Shown: one piece after another, positions 46,034 to 57,925 of the stretch
How positions within the stretch are numbered: the stretch's first letter is position 1
How the letters are laid out: each line of letters begins with the position of its first letter
DNA from: Coptis chinensis
Taxonomy: Eukaryota > Streptophyta > Magnoliopsida > Ranunculales > Ranunculaceae
Reading direction: 5' to 3'
NCBI GenBank assembly: GCA_015680905.1
Contig: CM027377.1
Coordinates: 26,064,501-26,128,500, forward strand
DNA: 64,000 nt
Position numbers and translations under genes: made by a program
Notes under the pieces: model-generated
Database searches by the model: none
Seen by the model: the letters and a program-made list of their open reading frames with translations, nothing else
What the model was told of the DNA's origin: nothing

Positions 46034-46530
46034 TTTATTTTTCCTTCCATTGTGAGAATTAGGTCCATCGCAGTGTTCCTCTCATGCCATATATAAAATA
46101 GCATGTTTTTGGTCAGTGGCTTGAGCTTTTGGTAGCAAATTTACTAATAATGTTTGTTTAATGTTTGTTTACTTTGTTTCTTAGGTTTGACAACATTCGA
46201 TGGATCGATGGATAATACTTAATTTGTTGATGATGGAGTTGATTAGAATGATTTTTAGTTTTGTTAAATATGCTATAGCATTTTTAAATAATGTTGGATA
46301 AAGGATAATAACTAGATATTTTTTCTTGTTGAATAAATTGATGTAAGGAATAAGTATTTTCGAATGGTTTGAAAATATATGAGGTGTGGTTGAAATTACT
46401 GTGGATGTTCTAGTTTTATGTTTGAGAATTTTATAATTGTTTTATTGGTGAAATAAGTTTACAGGTTAGGAATTGAATTACAGGTTATTATGCAGTATTT
46501 TTGGGAAGGAAAAATATAATAATAATATAA

Positions 46531-46564
<34 letters not shown>

Positions 46565-46976
46565 TAAATGACGGTTTTAGAAGAACGGTCATAGTATAAA
46601 CTATTTGTTGACGTATTTTTCTTTCATAAAATGACGGTTCCATAGTAGTCAATGGGCATTTTTTGACGGTTTTCACGTAAAGTGTTAGAAAATATTGTGA
46701 ATTTCTTGACGGTTCTAACTATAATTTATGATGGTTACATATGAGGTGCCATAATAAAATTTACCTACTATGACGTTTTAAAGACTAATATATGTCATAA
46801 TAGGAGGAACTTTTAAGACGTCTTTCTAAGAACCGTCATAATTTTGATGACGATTTTGGCTGACTTTTTATGACACCCGCAGTAATGACGGCTAGTTTTT
46901 CCATCAGAAAGTGTCATGATATATATTTCATGACAGCTAAAAGCTATCATAAAAAGCCCTTTTTTTAGTAGTGGTT

Positions 46977-47626
46977 CACTAGCCAACGTCGGCATCTATG
47001 TAGACTATGTCTTGATCAAAAGCCTAAGACCTAGATATCACCTCTCCCACCTGAAACATGCATTTGACATTCTTTGAGAGTATCGCATGAAACTCAACCC
47101 TGCGAAATGTGCTTTCCCTGTCTCATCAGGGAAGTTTTTAGGATATCTAGTTACTAAGAGAGGAATCGAGGCAAACCCATATCAGATCCAGGCGCTCATA
47201 GAAATGCCTTCACCTAAAAACATGAAAGAAGTTTGAAAAGTCACAGGCAGGTTAGCAGTTTTTAATAGGTTGATCTCCAAAAGTTCAGATAAGTGCAAAT
47301 CTCTGTTTTAGTTACTGCGAAAGAATACCTCATTTGCATGGACGTAGGAATGCCAAAAAGCATTCGATCAACTCAAAACATACCTGGGGGCACCACCAAT
47401 CCTTTCCAAACCAGTTGAGGGAGAAGTTTTGTGTCTTTATCTCTGTTCATATGACTACGGTATCAGAACTGTACTGATATGTGTGGACAAAGAGAAGGTT
47501 GAAAAACCTGTCTATTTCTTGAGCCGAATGCTTCTACCAGCAGAAACAAGGTACCCTAAACTTGAAAGAGTTGTTTTAGCTCTTGTTTATGCAGCAGAGA
47601 AATTACGATCGTACTTCTAGTCCCAC
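46977..47626 (+). pseudogene. Ty3/gypsy pol fragment: RT end and RNase H start
   Basis: Begins at the RT catalytic motif, where GIYVDYVLIKSL replaces the YVDD box with YVDY. It continues HLKHAFDIL, MKLNPAKCAFPV, GKFLGYLVTKRGIEANP and the RNase H block (EGEVLCLYLCSYDYG, KPVYFLSRMLLPAETRYPKL). It is closely related to the pol of the minus-strand element (60305-60990). Cut on the left by the CACTA end and on the right, at 47630, by a jump into gag sequence. Confidence 0.8.
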
Positions 47627-47630
47627 ACTA

Positions 47631-48515
47631 CTCAAGGTCACCCTCGGTACGAAGAAGACTTTCAGTTCCAAGGGAACCTTCATTGCCTCAGAATCCCTCA
47701 GTTCCCCGATCCAGTTTTGAAAACTCTTCCACTCGATCTTGGGAAGTAACCAGAACTGCATTATCATCGAGATAATAACTACAATAGTCTAGGTCCGAGG
47801 TGCAACAAAGAGAGAACTCCTGCTCATGAATCGACTACTCTTGCGTAGCTCAAGGCGCAAATACTCTAGGAACTGCAAGGTTCGAAACTGACCAAGATGG
47901 ATGAGTCGGTCGTTCAGTTCGCAATCGAATGAGACATTCGAAATCCTTTTTCACGACATGTTATGAGCAAATAGATACATTCCCCATGATTATAAACCAC
48001 CAAAGTTCTCTAAATTTAATGGAAAAAAAAAATATGATCTCTCATGTGCTCGGTTATCATCAAGCAATGGTGGGTCGTTCCAAGGAAGATCATTATTTGT
48101 GTCGATACTTTGCTTCAAGTTTGACAGCCTCGGCACTCATCTAGCACACAAAGGTGCCCAGGGGCACATTCACGAGTTCAATGATCTATCCAAGAGCTTC
48201 ATTACAAAATTCAGCTGCAACCAGCACCAAGACTGTTGACTCACTATTTGACATGAGGATCCGAAATGACAAGTGTCTCTGAGATTACACCAAAAGATTT
48301 AATGAGGTTCAATTGCATGTTTACAACGACGTCAATGAAACCCTCGCCATATTGGCTTTTATGAAGGGATTGGATCCTTCTTCTGGTATATACACGTCCT
48401 TGAAGAAAAATAAGCCTACAAACATGATAGAGTTACAAGCTAGGATCGATAAGTATGCCGAATTGGAGGAAGACCAGTTGAATGGGAAACTTCTAGCGAT
48501 ACCACCTCCCCTCCT
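47631..48515 (+). pseudogene. Ty3/gypsy gag pseudogene, second copy (left part)
   Basis: 47631-48413 nearly duplicates 40348-41131; it then reads on through the site where the CACTA element sits in the first copy, giving the empty-site sequence AAAAATAAGCCTACAAAC. The capsid block is clear: ETLAILAFMKGLDPSSGIYT, MIELQARIDKYAELEEDQL. Broken at 48515 by a solo LTR and resumed at 52031. Confidence 0.8.
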
Positions 48516-49329
48516 TGTCACACCCCAAATTTTGAAAAAATTAAAAATATGGAATTATCCACACCCTATTCCATCTTCTGAAAACTCAGGATGAAACGAA
48601 ACCCTAATAACCCATTACTAAACATGATATAGAAAAAAAAAATGAGATCAAATTAAAACCAAAAGAACAACTCTTAATTCACAAATAAAAAAAAAATACT
48701 AACCAACTCTATTACATCTGTTTCAAATCAAAACTTTCCACTTCAGAAAACTTAAACCAGTAAGGCTCCAAAAGCGAATCCAAATCAAACGTTGTCATCT
48801 ACTGCATTCTACCATCTATGTTTCCAAGAACACACCCACGTTGCAAAACAAAACAAACATGGGTCAGCAAATTGAATTTGCTGGTATGAGTAAGACTAAA
48901 ATAAAATATACACTACTACATTCCATCTTCCAAATAAATAAATATAACATTACCAACCATTTCAACTTGGAAGACAAGATAGTTCCGTTTTCCAAAACGG
49001 CGTGTAGTTTCTTCCCAAGTAAGATTTCAATCCCATTATCTCGTAAATTAATTTAATTAAAATCTTACCTATAACCGCTTATGTGTTAGGGTAGGAAAAC
49101 GTCTCTGCATAAAAAGTTAATAAATCCTACTCGCCTGCAAAATAAAGTTAGATTTCCCAAACGTAATCCTTAAAAATCTACATTTAGTTCACTCTCACTG
49201 CAACCATCATGGGTTACATAATATGGCATAATATATCGCCAATATTAACATTCATGTCACACCACCCTGTCCATCATATCACGCTAACCACATTCATGTA
49301 CATTCCTTCATAAGAAATTATATGCATAC

Positions 49330-49683
49330 ACTCATCTACTTATGAGAACGAGGAAATCACAACCAGAGAGTACATTCATCCCTCGTGAGTATCAACTCAC
49401 ACAACCTACGTATATATTTCGTGTAAGAAATCATGTGCATCATAATACATAAATATTCATATGCAATAACTCCATCATACTTAAAATCAATATTTTACTA
49501 ATTAACCACTCGTCTACTTATGTAAACGAGGAAAATATCACAACTAGGGTGTACATTCATCCCTCGTGAGTATCAACTCACACCAACCATGTATATATTT
49601 TTTTTAAGAAATCATGTGCATCATAATACATAAATATTCATATGTAATAACTCAGTCATACGTAAAATCAATATTTTTACTTT
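49330..49683. repeat. 177-bp tandem duplication in the solo LTR
   Basis: 49330-49506 and 49507-49683 share TACATTCATCCCTCGTGAGT and AAATCATGTGCATCATAATA. Confidence 0.8.
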
Positions 49684-49956
49684 GCTTATTAATTATCTCG
49701 TTGGCTCATTTATTAAAAGACACAGCCCAACCTTTAGTTCCTACTCCACAATTTGCACTTCACATATTTGCCAAATCACACATATCCGTGTGCCTCACTC
49801 ACACCGAGTACCACTACAAGACATATGTTCTAAGCGGGGATATCGCCTCTATGAATCATATTTTCATCTTGTAAACTCGTAACTTGTGAGTCACAGCCAT
49901 TTCTGGGCTTTCCATACACATACACAAAGCTTCTTTTGGGCATAACAAAATATCAG

Positions 49957-50187
49957 GTCATTCATGGCACATTCAATGAATACTTTGGGTCATTCCCGCC
50001 ACATTCAAGGAATACCCATCATAACACTAACATGTCATTCATAGCACATTCAATGAATATCTTGGGTCATTCCCGCCACATTCAAGGAATACCCATCATA
50101 ACTCTAATTGGTCATTCATGGCGCACATTCAATGAATACCTTAGGTCATTTTCGCCACATTTAAAGAATCCATACCTACATTCCCGT
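49957..50187. repeat. 77-bp tandem repeat, three units, in the solo LTR
   Basis: Units start at 49957, 50034 and 50111, each with GTCATTCATnGC, ACATTCAATGAATA and GCCACATTCAAGGAAT. Confidence 0.8.
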
Positions 50188-50670
50188 ACACTTAAAGAAT
50201 ATAGCCCACCCGCAAGGCAAATGGCTTAGTTCCTCTCTAAGGCGGCTTTTCACATGACATCATTAGTCATAAACATTTCTTTTCATCAAAGAGGCGTGGA
50301 GAGATCTAAAGATATGGGCGACACATTAAATTTTCATCGGACACTTTTACACCAGATTTTAACACTCAAGAGTTCTCATTTATTATAATATTTTTATTAC
50401 AAAACAAACATCGTCTCAAACAATAATTCATTACTAAAGATTCCAAACACAATAACTAATCAACTCACCTCATTATCAATTATATAAATCATAGATATTA
50501 AAAGGTTCAATCAGGAATAACGCATTAGTTAAATGTCTCATGAATACATTGTAAACAACCATAATCACGTACACAATTAAGTACTAACATTGTTCACATA
50601 TAGTTATCATAATAACTAATATATAATATATAATATAGTATAGTGTAGTGGCTGCACTTTTGCTCAAAGT

Positions 50671-50718
50671 TGCCTACGTATCCAAATTTTTCAAGATTGG
50701 AATCAAGCCTTCGTAGTT
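50671..50718 (+). other. LTR hairpin motif, copy 3
   Basis: TGCCTACGTATC, inner stem CCAA / TTGG, AATCAAGCC, then CGTAGTTC. Located inside the solo LTR, which ties the motif to LTR sequence. Confidence 0.65.
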
Positions 50719-52030
50719 CTTATCAGCCACATTATCAAAGTCAAAGTCCATTAATGCTAATATATATTATTGCATAATACCACGTCAAATCTTTAGCTAC
50801 CAATATACGCTCTATACATACAATATTCATCAAACAAGTATGCATGCAACTCTTATTCCAATACATGTGATAAAACTCTTTAGACAAATAAAATAATTAC
50901 TCCTCCCATCAATACACATTTATTTGAAATATTAATACGATACAAATTGCATGATCACTATATTTTTTTTTCTTGTATAACTAAAGCCTACACTAATAAG
51001 TTATGTATATTGTTCTATGCATGAGAAATTGGTTAGGACAGTTTGACCTTTATCCATTCTAAAAATTCTAGAGAATTCATATAATCAAAGTTTTGAATCA
51101 ATTATACCATTCTGAAAGACAGAAAATCCATTTCAATACAAAAATTCCTAAACACTAATTCGTTTAGTATGTACCATAAACTATGTGATGGAACAGACCT
51201 AACAACTTAAATTCTGCTATTAAAATTTCTGGCACACTTTCTTGTAAAATTCACATCAAATAGAATATAAATTGGAATCAGTCAAGGCCAATTGGAAATG
51301 CAAGATGATTCAAAGAACTAAAATTGTTTAGCTCTATAAAAAAAAACTAGTTACATCAACTAATTAGTCAAATTCAAGTCACAAGTCCGTACTTGTGCAA
51401 AATTCTGAAAACATATCACCGTTCCAAACGACAATTAAAATTACAAAACAAATATCAAACGTTCATAATTAAAGATGAAACTTTTATAAAATGATGATGA
51501 AACAATTATGAAGCAAACAAGATAAAAATCACAGAAAAATAATTTATATATTTTTTTGATAAAAATATGTCTACTCACCTGAAATTGAATTTGCAAAAGA
51601 ATACCCATGCTTCCATTTCTCCAATCCCTTTTCTTCTTCTTCCATACTTTTTATATCTTTCAATCAAAAATATTCTTTTTAATGGAGGCTAGGGTTTTTC
51701 TTTTGAACAATAATATTTTTACAGAGGAAATTCACAGGTATTGTTTATTCAATGTTTTAAGTCTGTTTAAGTTAACTTATGGGCCTCAAATGGGTCTAAA
51801 AACACCCAAGGTCTATACCTATATGAATGGGTACATTTTAACAATGTTTTCAAACCCAAAAATGATTCTAAAATACTCACACAAGTTCTAACAAACAATT
51901 CAAGTAAAAACAATTTTGAAAAATCAACAACAGCCAAACAAATTCTAAAATAAGCTAGACTTCACAATATAATAGTTATTTTCAATTCAAATAATATAAT
52001 TTATGTTGTTTAAAAATTGGGGTTGTTATA

Positions 52031-52361
52031 CTCCTACTAGTAGAAACTCTACTACCCAATCCAATGACAGGAAGTCCCACGGGCAACAGTCGGAGCAGAA
52101 GTCATTCGACAAGAATTCATATAAAGATAAGTCCAAGAGACAGAAGACTGATGACACATTCGGAAGTGGTAAACTACCCCCGCCGGATAGGGACTAGCTT
52201 TACCACTTTAACTCATCTTTATGAGGACATCTTTAGAGTCAACCAGGAATAAGCTAAGAAGTTGATGAAAGATCCTCCAACGATAAATCCCGATGCCAAC
52301 ATGTACTGTTTCCAAGTAATGTTACGCTACTCTTAGCTTATAATAACGAATTTTGATTTGT
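52031..52361 (+). pseudogene. Ty3/gypsy gag pseudogene, second copy (right part)
   Basis: Continues after the solo LTR: SNDRKSHGQQSEQKSFDKNS, then FTTLTHLYEDIFRVNQE and KKLMKDPPTINPDANMYC, the nucleocapsid-side part of gag before its zinc knuckle. It ends before the MITE at 52370. Confidence 0.65.
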
Positions 52362-52369
52362 GCCCACTA

Positions 52370-52961
52370 TAGGGGTGGGCAATGGGCCGGGTCGGGCTAG
52401 CCCGGCCCTAAACATTTAAAGCCCTTCAGATATTAAGGTCGGGTCGGCCCGACCCTAAAGTCAGTATAGGGTTGGGTCGGGCCGAGTCACAAGTCTAAAT
52501 CTCAAGCCCTGACCCTACCCTAAGCCTTATTTAAAGGCTTTAGGGCCACGCCTATATATTTTCTTCTTTTTATAACATCGGTTTAGGCAAGTGCTCATTG
52601 TTCTTCATGGTTGTTAGGTTGACAAGTTTTTGTTATATGCGACAAGTTATTAGAAGTACCCTTGGGTGTAAGTGATAAATTACAAAGGACAATGTTATTT
52701 TAATTGAAAATGTTTAACAAAGAGTTGGACAATTATGGTATGTGTATTTATAGTAAAAGTGTGAAACTATAACTAGGGCTTGGTTAGGGTCGGGCTAATA
52801 AGGGCTGAATTAGAGGCCTATATTTCAGAACCTTAGCCCTAGCCCTACCCTAGAAAGCATTAGGGCAAGCCCGAGCCTGCCCTAAACTCTAGGAGGGCTT
52901 TAGTTGTGAGGGTTTTATAAGGATTAGGGTCGAGTCGGTTAGGGCCAAATTCCCACCCCTA
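52370..52961. mobile_element. hAT-type MITE, 592 bp
   Basis: Termini TAGGGGTGGGCAATGGGCC and, inverted, TAGGGGTGGGAATTTGGCC. Flanks gcccacta (52362-52369) and ccctacta (52962-52969) agree at 6 of 8, as in an aged hAT duplication. GGGTCGGGC-type words at both ends, no coding. Confidence 0.7.
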
Positions 52962-52969
52962 CCCTACTA

Positions 52970-54140
52970 CACTGGGGGCAGGATCTATGCCAATCAATTT
53001 TCAATAAAAGTTATATTTCTCTTTTTAGAGCATTGTATCTTTTATAATTTTTTGCTGGGATACTTTTTGGATGTTGGGTAAGAGATCCCATATGCTTGTC
53101 AAAGTTGTATCAAAACATTTATAAAGTTTTCTCGAGATGATGAGTGAAAGATATCATGTGTTGTTTCTTGTGTGATTGAGAAAGTTTAACTGAGTATGGA
53201 TTTTAATTATCCTCCTAAGAGTAGTTCTAATGCCTTATGTAGGGGTTTTCTGAGTATCCCCTGATCCTCCTCTGTGCCTTACGATTTTGGAGCTTTTTTC
53301 TTGATAGAGAAGGGATGAGATGATTTAGAGTTCAAGGTTGAACCGCCTGGCGGCTGCCTATGTATCTCCTTATTTATTTAGGAGAATCAAACCCTATTTT
53401 GCGTAGTTCCTAAGAGCGAATCCCTATGGTTTATATAGGAAGAGCTTTGGGAGTCCTAGGGTTAAGGTTAATCTCACCGCTTGTGAGTTCCCTTCCATCT
53501 TTGGACTCTGCATTCCTATTAGGAATCCTCTCCTCATGGAAGTCTGAATCTAGTCTATATCTTATTAGAGGTAGGTTTCCTTATTGATCATAGTATCCTA
53601 TTGTATATGGGAAAATTATATCTAAAACGTAACTCTTAAGATATGTCATTACAATTCCTTCTTTATTATCAAAGATCGCCCTCTTCAGTTTCTTTAAATT
53701 CAGGAACTGTCCATATCAGTTTCTAACGACTTGGAGAATTGTTATGCTTAGAGGCGGTCAGTCAAGTGTCTGGCACATGCTTACTAAACACTCGTGATAA
53801 ACACGAGATCACTTATTCATAGAACTGATCTGATAGTTCTCATCTCATTCTGGACATCTATAGTCTTGGGTCATTTCCCATACACATGTCATCTAATCAA
53901 TGACAGGAAATCCCCCTTACAGATGCCCCCTCTCGTGCCATCTAACACGTGGACGCTTGAAGCAACATTGATTTTGGCACGAGAATCTTTTTCATAAACA
54001 GTTGTTGGAACTGCTTACATACTCAACTAATTAAGGCTCTAAAAAAATGGCTCGAGCAGACATGTCATTTCCCAAAAAAGGTAACGATGGTAGTTCTATC
54101 CCGAAAAGATGCAATGCTTAGGCTAATCATAACTATCCAT
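52970..54140. repeat. LTR-like region between gag remnant and antisense ORF
   Basis: Starts with a purine-rich CTGGGGGCAGG and contains hairpin motif copy 4 and long AT/CT-rich non-coding sequence. It is probably the 3' LTR or flanking UTR of one of the adjoining Ty3/gypsy elements. Boundaries cannot be set because the partner LTR lies outside the window. Confidence 0.4.
53356..53409 (+). other. LTR hairpin motif, copy 4
   Basis: TGCCTATGTATC, inner stem CTCCT / AGGAG, AATCAAACC, then GCGTAGTTC. The outer stem CTATG/CGTAG has one G-U pair. Confidence 0.6.
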
Positions 54141-54148
54141 CATATCTG

Positions 54149-54157
54149 TATAAAAAG
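54149..54157 (+). promoter_or_regulatory. TATA box upstream of the antisense ORF
   Basis: TATAAAAAG followed by a CT-rich leader and ATG at 54272, about 120 bp downstream. Confidence 0.4.
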
Positions 54158-54271
54158 GATTTGGTGAGAGAACTCTCATTATCTCTTCCGCTACCTTTTC
54201 CCTGTATACTGAACCCTTTGATCTCCCGTTAGGGTTTAATCGAAACTCCAAACTTTCTTTCTTTTCTGACC

Positions 54272-56908
54272 ATGAATCCCAACTAGTCACTTATAAACTT
54301 CGTAGATATTTCTTCCCTGGAACTAATCCGAGAGAAATTTCATGTCCCTGCCGATATTGGTCTTGAGTGGGGGAGATTGTCTGATAAGTTGGCCTACAAG
54401 GAAGTAGTGCTCATCACCATCGACCAACTTAGGGTTGGACTCACTCTTCCCCTCCACCTACTGTTAAGAGAATGTCTGATTCACTTCAACCTTGTTTTTG
54501 GTCAAGCAAAGACCTCGTTTCTCTGTAATCGTCATGTACTCGCCATACCGCCAAGAAACATGGATCCGTTCTGAATCGTTGGGTGTTTGGATATTTTTAT
54601 GAGGTCCACCGTATTCGGGACCAATCTTACTACTACCTCATGACCAGAGACAAGAATTCTCTTATCGTCTTTTTCGAGGGAAAGTAGAGTGAAGAGGGTT
54701 GGGCTGATCACCACCTTCGAGTGTTGGGCGATTCCTGGGACGTTTGTCCTCTAGATGTTGATGGTGAGCCAGTGGGGATTCCTATTCCCAAAAAACACAC
54801 TCATGCTCCAACCAGTAAGTCTATTTTCTCATGAATTTTACAATCATCATAAGAGTTTTTCGACTGAGTTCTTTTACTATTCTTCCTTAGATGACTCTTC
54901 CCCCTGGAATCAATTAACTGCAATTGATGCTGCTACAGTGGACTTCATAAAGAAGATCCCCAAGGATCAGAGGATGCCTTGGGTGATAGTTCCTGACCCC
55001 ACCCGTCTCTTTGAATATTTCAACAAGTCTGTTGAAAAACTGCTGGCACTTGCCCCCTGCTTTTCCCATTTTGGGATAAATATTGTGAATTCTGGGCGCA
55101 CAGTACTTTCTCCTCCTGTGGATCAAGATGTTGGTCTTCTTTCCTCCAGTTTAGGATGAATCCTCTTTAAGTACTAGAAGGAGAGGAAGCCGCAAAGAGA
55201 AGAGTTATGTAGCAACCTCCAGTGATGCTGCAACATCGGGTTTAGTTCAGGAGGGGCCCTGAACTGCCTCATGAACTTCTGGCTACTAGCAATTTCAAGA
55301 GGGAAGTACGTGCGTCCAATCGTTCAAAGTTTAAGAGAGCTAATCCTGCTTTTGCTTCTGATGTTGTCCCACCAGGTAAGAGAATTAAATTTCGCCCTCT
55401 ATTTGTAAATGAAGAAACACTTTTCAAGGTTCCTGTGACTATTCCCCATTCTGGTAAGTCTTTTGAGAGAGTAGTTGTACCCCTACCAGTTCTAGACCCT
55501 CCCATAGGTTCTGAATAGGCTGGTGACTTTATACTTTTGACTATTGATTCTTCCATCCCCGATGACCGAAAGGGGAAGGGCGTTGCTGAGACAACTGCTA
55601 TAAATGTTGCTCTCCCCCCTCAATTTGGAGATAGGATGGGGGTGAGTAACAACATTCCCTTCTTGCCGCAATCTCCAGATTCTCCTGAAAGGGAAATGAT
55701 CATGGAGATGAGGCGTTGGGGCCGAACTGATGAGCTTCTTGTCACCAACAAGCACTCGGTTAATGATGTTGATATCGTGCTTAGAGTTTTGGAAGCTACG
55801 CGACTTCCTGTTGATAAAGCTGAAGCCAACATGGCTGGTAGTCTGGATCTGTCATTTCACAGATCTACCATTTATCTTGCCAAGGTAAGGTTTCCTTCTC
55901 TATACACTATTCTATTTCTCTCATTGTGTTACTTACACATCATGTATTCTTTTTCAGTTAGTGAATAACTTCTTGGCTATGAAAGAACCAATCTTTGCGA
56001 CCTCAGCCAATACAACTGTCGATGACATGGCCACTGGCGAGCTGAACTGGGCAAGAGAGGCTGCTGAGAAAAGGGTTGAGGAACTGCAAACCTAGGTAGA
56101 CCAACTTTTGACCAGAGAGAAGAAGTCAGACGCTAGTTTCAAGAACATGAGATAGACCATTGCCAACCTCTGAAATTCTCTAGACAAAGCCCAAAGGGGA
56201 GCTGCCGAGACTGCTTCTTGGAAAGTGAAATTCTTGGAACTGCGTTCTCAATTCACCACTCTACAAGCAAAGCATGACCAAGTTCAAGGGGAGCTTCACC
56301 GTAGGAATACTGAAATGAGAACCCTTGGCCAAGACATTACTCATGCAAATGAAGTCATGATAGGCTATAAGAGGGGTCTCAAGGGGAAGCATCTACGTTC
56401 TGAAAAGAAAGTTGGTGATCTCTTGGCAGAGACCTCTGAGTTCTATTCCAAGGTGGTCCAGGAGGTAAATAAGAGGTCAGCTGAGAATGTTATTCGTTTT
56501 GCTCTGAGAGTACTTGATGTTTCTGAAGACTCCTTCAATGCAGCCAGACAATTTAAGTTTGAGAAGGCAATTGAGGCTACTGGGTATGTTTCTCAGGTGG
56601 ATGATTAGGGGCGGGTAACCAACCCTTTCATCTTGTTTCCTGACTTGAATACCAGTATCTTAGCGATTCAGAATGAACTTATGCCCGATGCCTCCTCATC
56701 CTCTGAAGAAGATACCGATGATGACATACCTCCCGTTCAGCTTCCTTTTTTGCCTGTGTCAGTTTCAGGTGAATGTTCTATTCAGCCTTCAACCGTCCTA
56801 GCCAGTCCAACCACATAGTTAGGTCCAGGAGTTCTTGATGCTAGTGCAACAGCAAGTATTGATGCTGAACCGAAGTTTGATTCTACCCCTGCTCAACAGG
56901 CTAAGTAA
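54272..56908 (+). pseudogene. Retrotransposon-associated ORF, 'putative gypsy-type transposon' (Transposase_28-like), with introns
   Basis: From ATG 54272 the frame reads MNPN, a TAG, then REKFHVPADIGLEWG, LRVGLTLPLHLLLRECLIHF and NLVFGQAKTSFLCNRHVLA, the layout of the plant 'putative gypsy type transposon' domain. A GTAAGT...TTCCTTAG intron (54815-54890) and a second, GTAAGG...TTTTCAG (55885-55957), join segments in frame. The C-terminal half is a long coiled coil (ELRSQFTTLQAKHDQVQGEL) and an acidic end (SSSSEEDTDDDIPPVQL). Several stops, mostly TAG, break it. It lies antisense to, and 3' of, the minus-strand Tat element; some plant Tat elements carry such extra antisense ORFs. Function unknown. 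Confidence 0.65.
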
Positions 56909-57070
56909 AGACTTAGCTATTCAGTTCATGATTTAGAAAACATTTATTCAGAAACAATTTTTCTATGGGTCTGTAATATTGAACTATGTTGCTCACATAC
57001 TATTTACTTACTGAGCTCTGTAGCTCTTCTAGTTTATGCATGCATTTAAAACATTCTATGTTATATAGCA

Positions 57071-57492
57071 CTAGGGTATGCCCGTGCCTACGGCCCGCGA
57101 GACCTCGACGCGCCTGCGACATTATCCCGACAACTCATCGCGCCTTCGTCGCAAGGCATACACGCATCTTAGGCGTAAAATATTCAGTACAAGACCAGCG
57201 AAACAACTCAATTTATAAATACAGCCGCAAGGCCATCCCAATTACCCATTATTTATAAGCCCAAATCAATTGGAGGCGCTAACAGTTTATGGGCTAGCCC
57301 AACAATTTATAAGTCCAGCTGCAATTGTTGACTTTTGGTTGATTTTTGGATAGATCCCATAGTATTGATTACACTTAATAAAATTACACCAACTCTCCAA
57401 ACACTTGGATCTGCCATGTCACAACTTAGAAAAGACAATGGCAACCATTGGATGGAGTCTCTGTGGGCTCCACACCATTGCTTTTTATTAGA
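57071..57492 (-). mobile_element. Possible small Helitron
   Basis: Read on the minus strand, a GC-rich hairpin-capable run (GGGCCGTAGGCACGGGC) sits just before CTAG followed by host T. This is the usual Helitron 3' end. The other end would be TC after A near 57492. The 5' side is weak, so this is tentative. Confidence 0.35.
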
Positions 57493-57925
57493 TAGATATA
57501 ACGACATGAACTACTATGCATATTCTACCCCTGATGCCCCTAAAGTTCATTTGGAACAACAATAGGTGACCCTAATAGGCTAAACAGGTTAAACTGAGGC
57601 ATAACCAGAATCTGATCAGGATATCATGGGGGCCATCCAAGTTTAACCGTAATTGAAAGTTTGATCGTAATAGAGAAACAGCGTCCCAGAGGAACCATTT
57701 GTCTATGCGAAAGTAACTGGGTGCCTTGAGCATAACACTGTGTTTAATAACGATAGGTCCTTTTTATTTAAAAAATAAATAAGTTATCGCCAGAACAACG
57801 GTGGGGGAAGTCTTCCTCAGCGCCATCATGCCGATATAATTCCAGGCCAATGATTGTGTGCTAGGATCTGGATCGAACCTAGATTTTCCCAGCAACCCCC
57901 ATTTTTTCTGTTATGAGAGCTCAAA

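Larger units (their letters stand above)
41132..46973. mobile_element. CACTA (En/Spm-type) element, 5.8 kb, no transposase recognised
   Basis: Termini CACTACTAAAAAAATGAC and, inverted, CACTACTAAAAAAAGGGC continue into a shared CTTTTTATGA. Subterminal regions (41150-41460 and 46565-46960) are packed with TGACGGTTA-like words in both orientations, a hallmark of CACTA ends. No transposase ORF; the interior is AT-rich with exon-like islands bounded by AG/GT (42320-42431, 43461-43581). The 3-bp flanks differ (taa left, gtt right), so no target duplication is present. Confidence 0.8.
48516..52030. mobile_element. Solo LTR, 3.5 kb
   Basis: Starts TGTCACACCCCAAATTTTG and ends AAAATTGGGGTTGTTATA, short inverted ends as in Ty3/gypsy LTRs, although CA is replaced by TA. 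Perfect 5-bp target duplication ctcct (48511-48515, 52031-52035). The host gag continues on both sides. No coding sequence. It contains hairpin motif copy 3 and two sets of tandem repeats. An LTR of this size fits Tekay/Del-like families. Confidence 0.75.

Noticed and set aside
46974-46976. Target duplication for the CACTA element
   Set aside because: taa at the left and gtt at the right do not match; treated as evidence of rearrangement instead.
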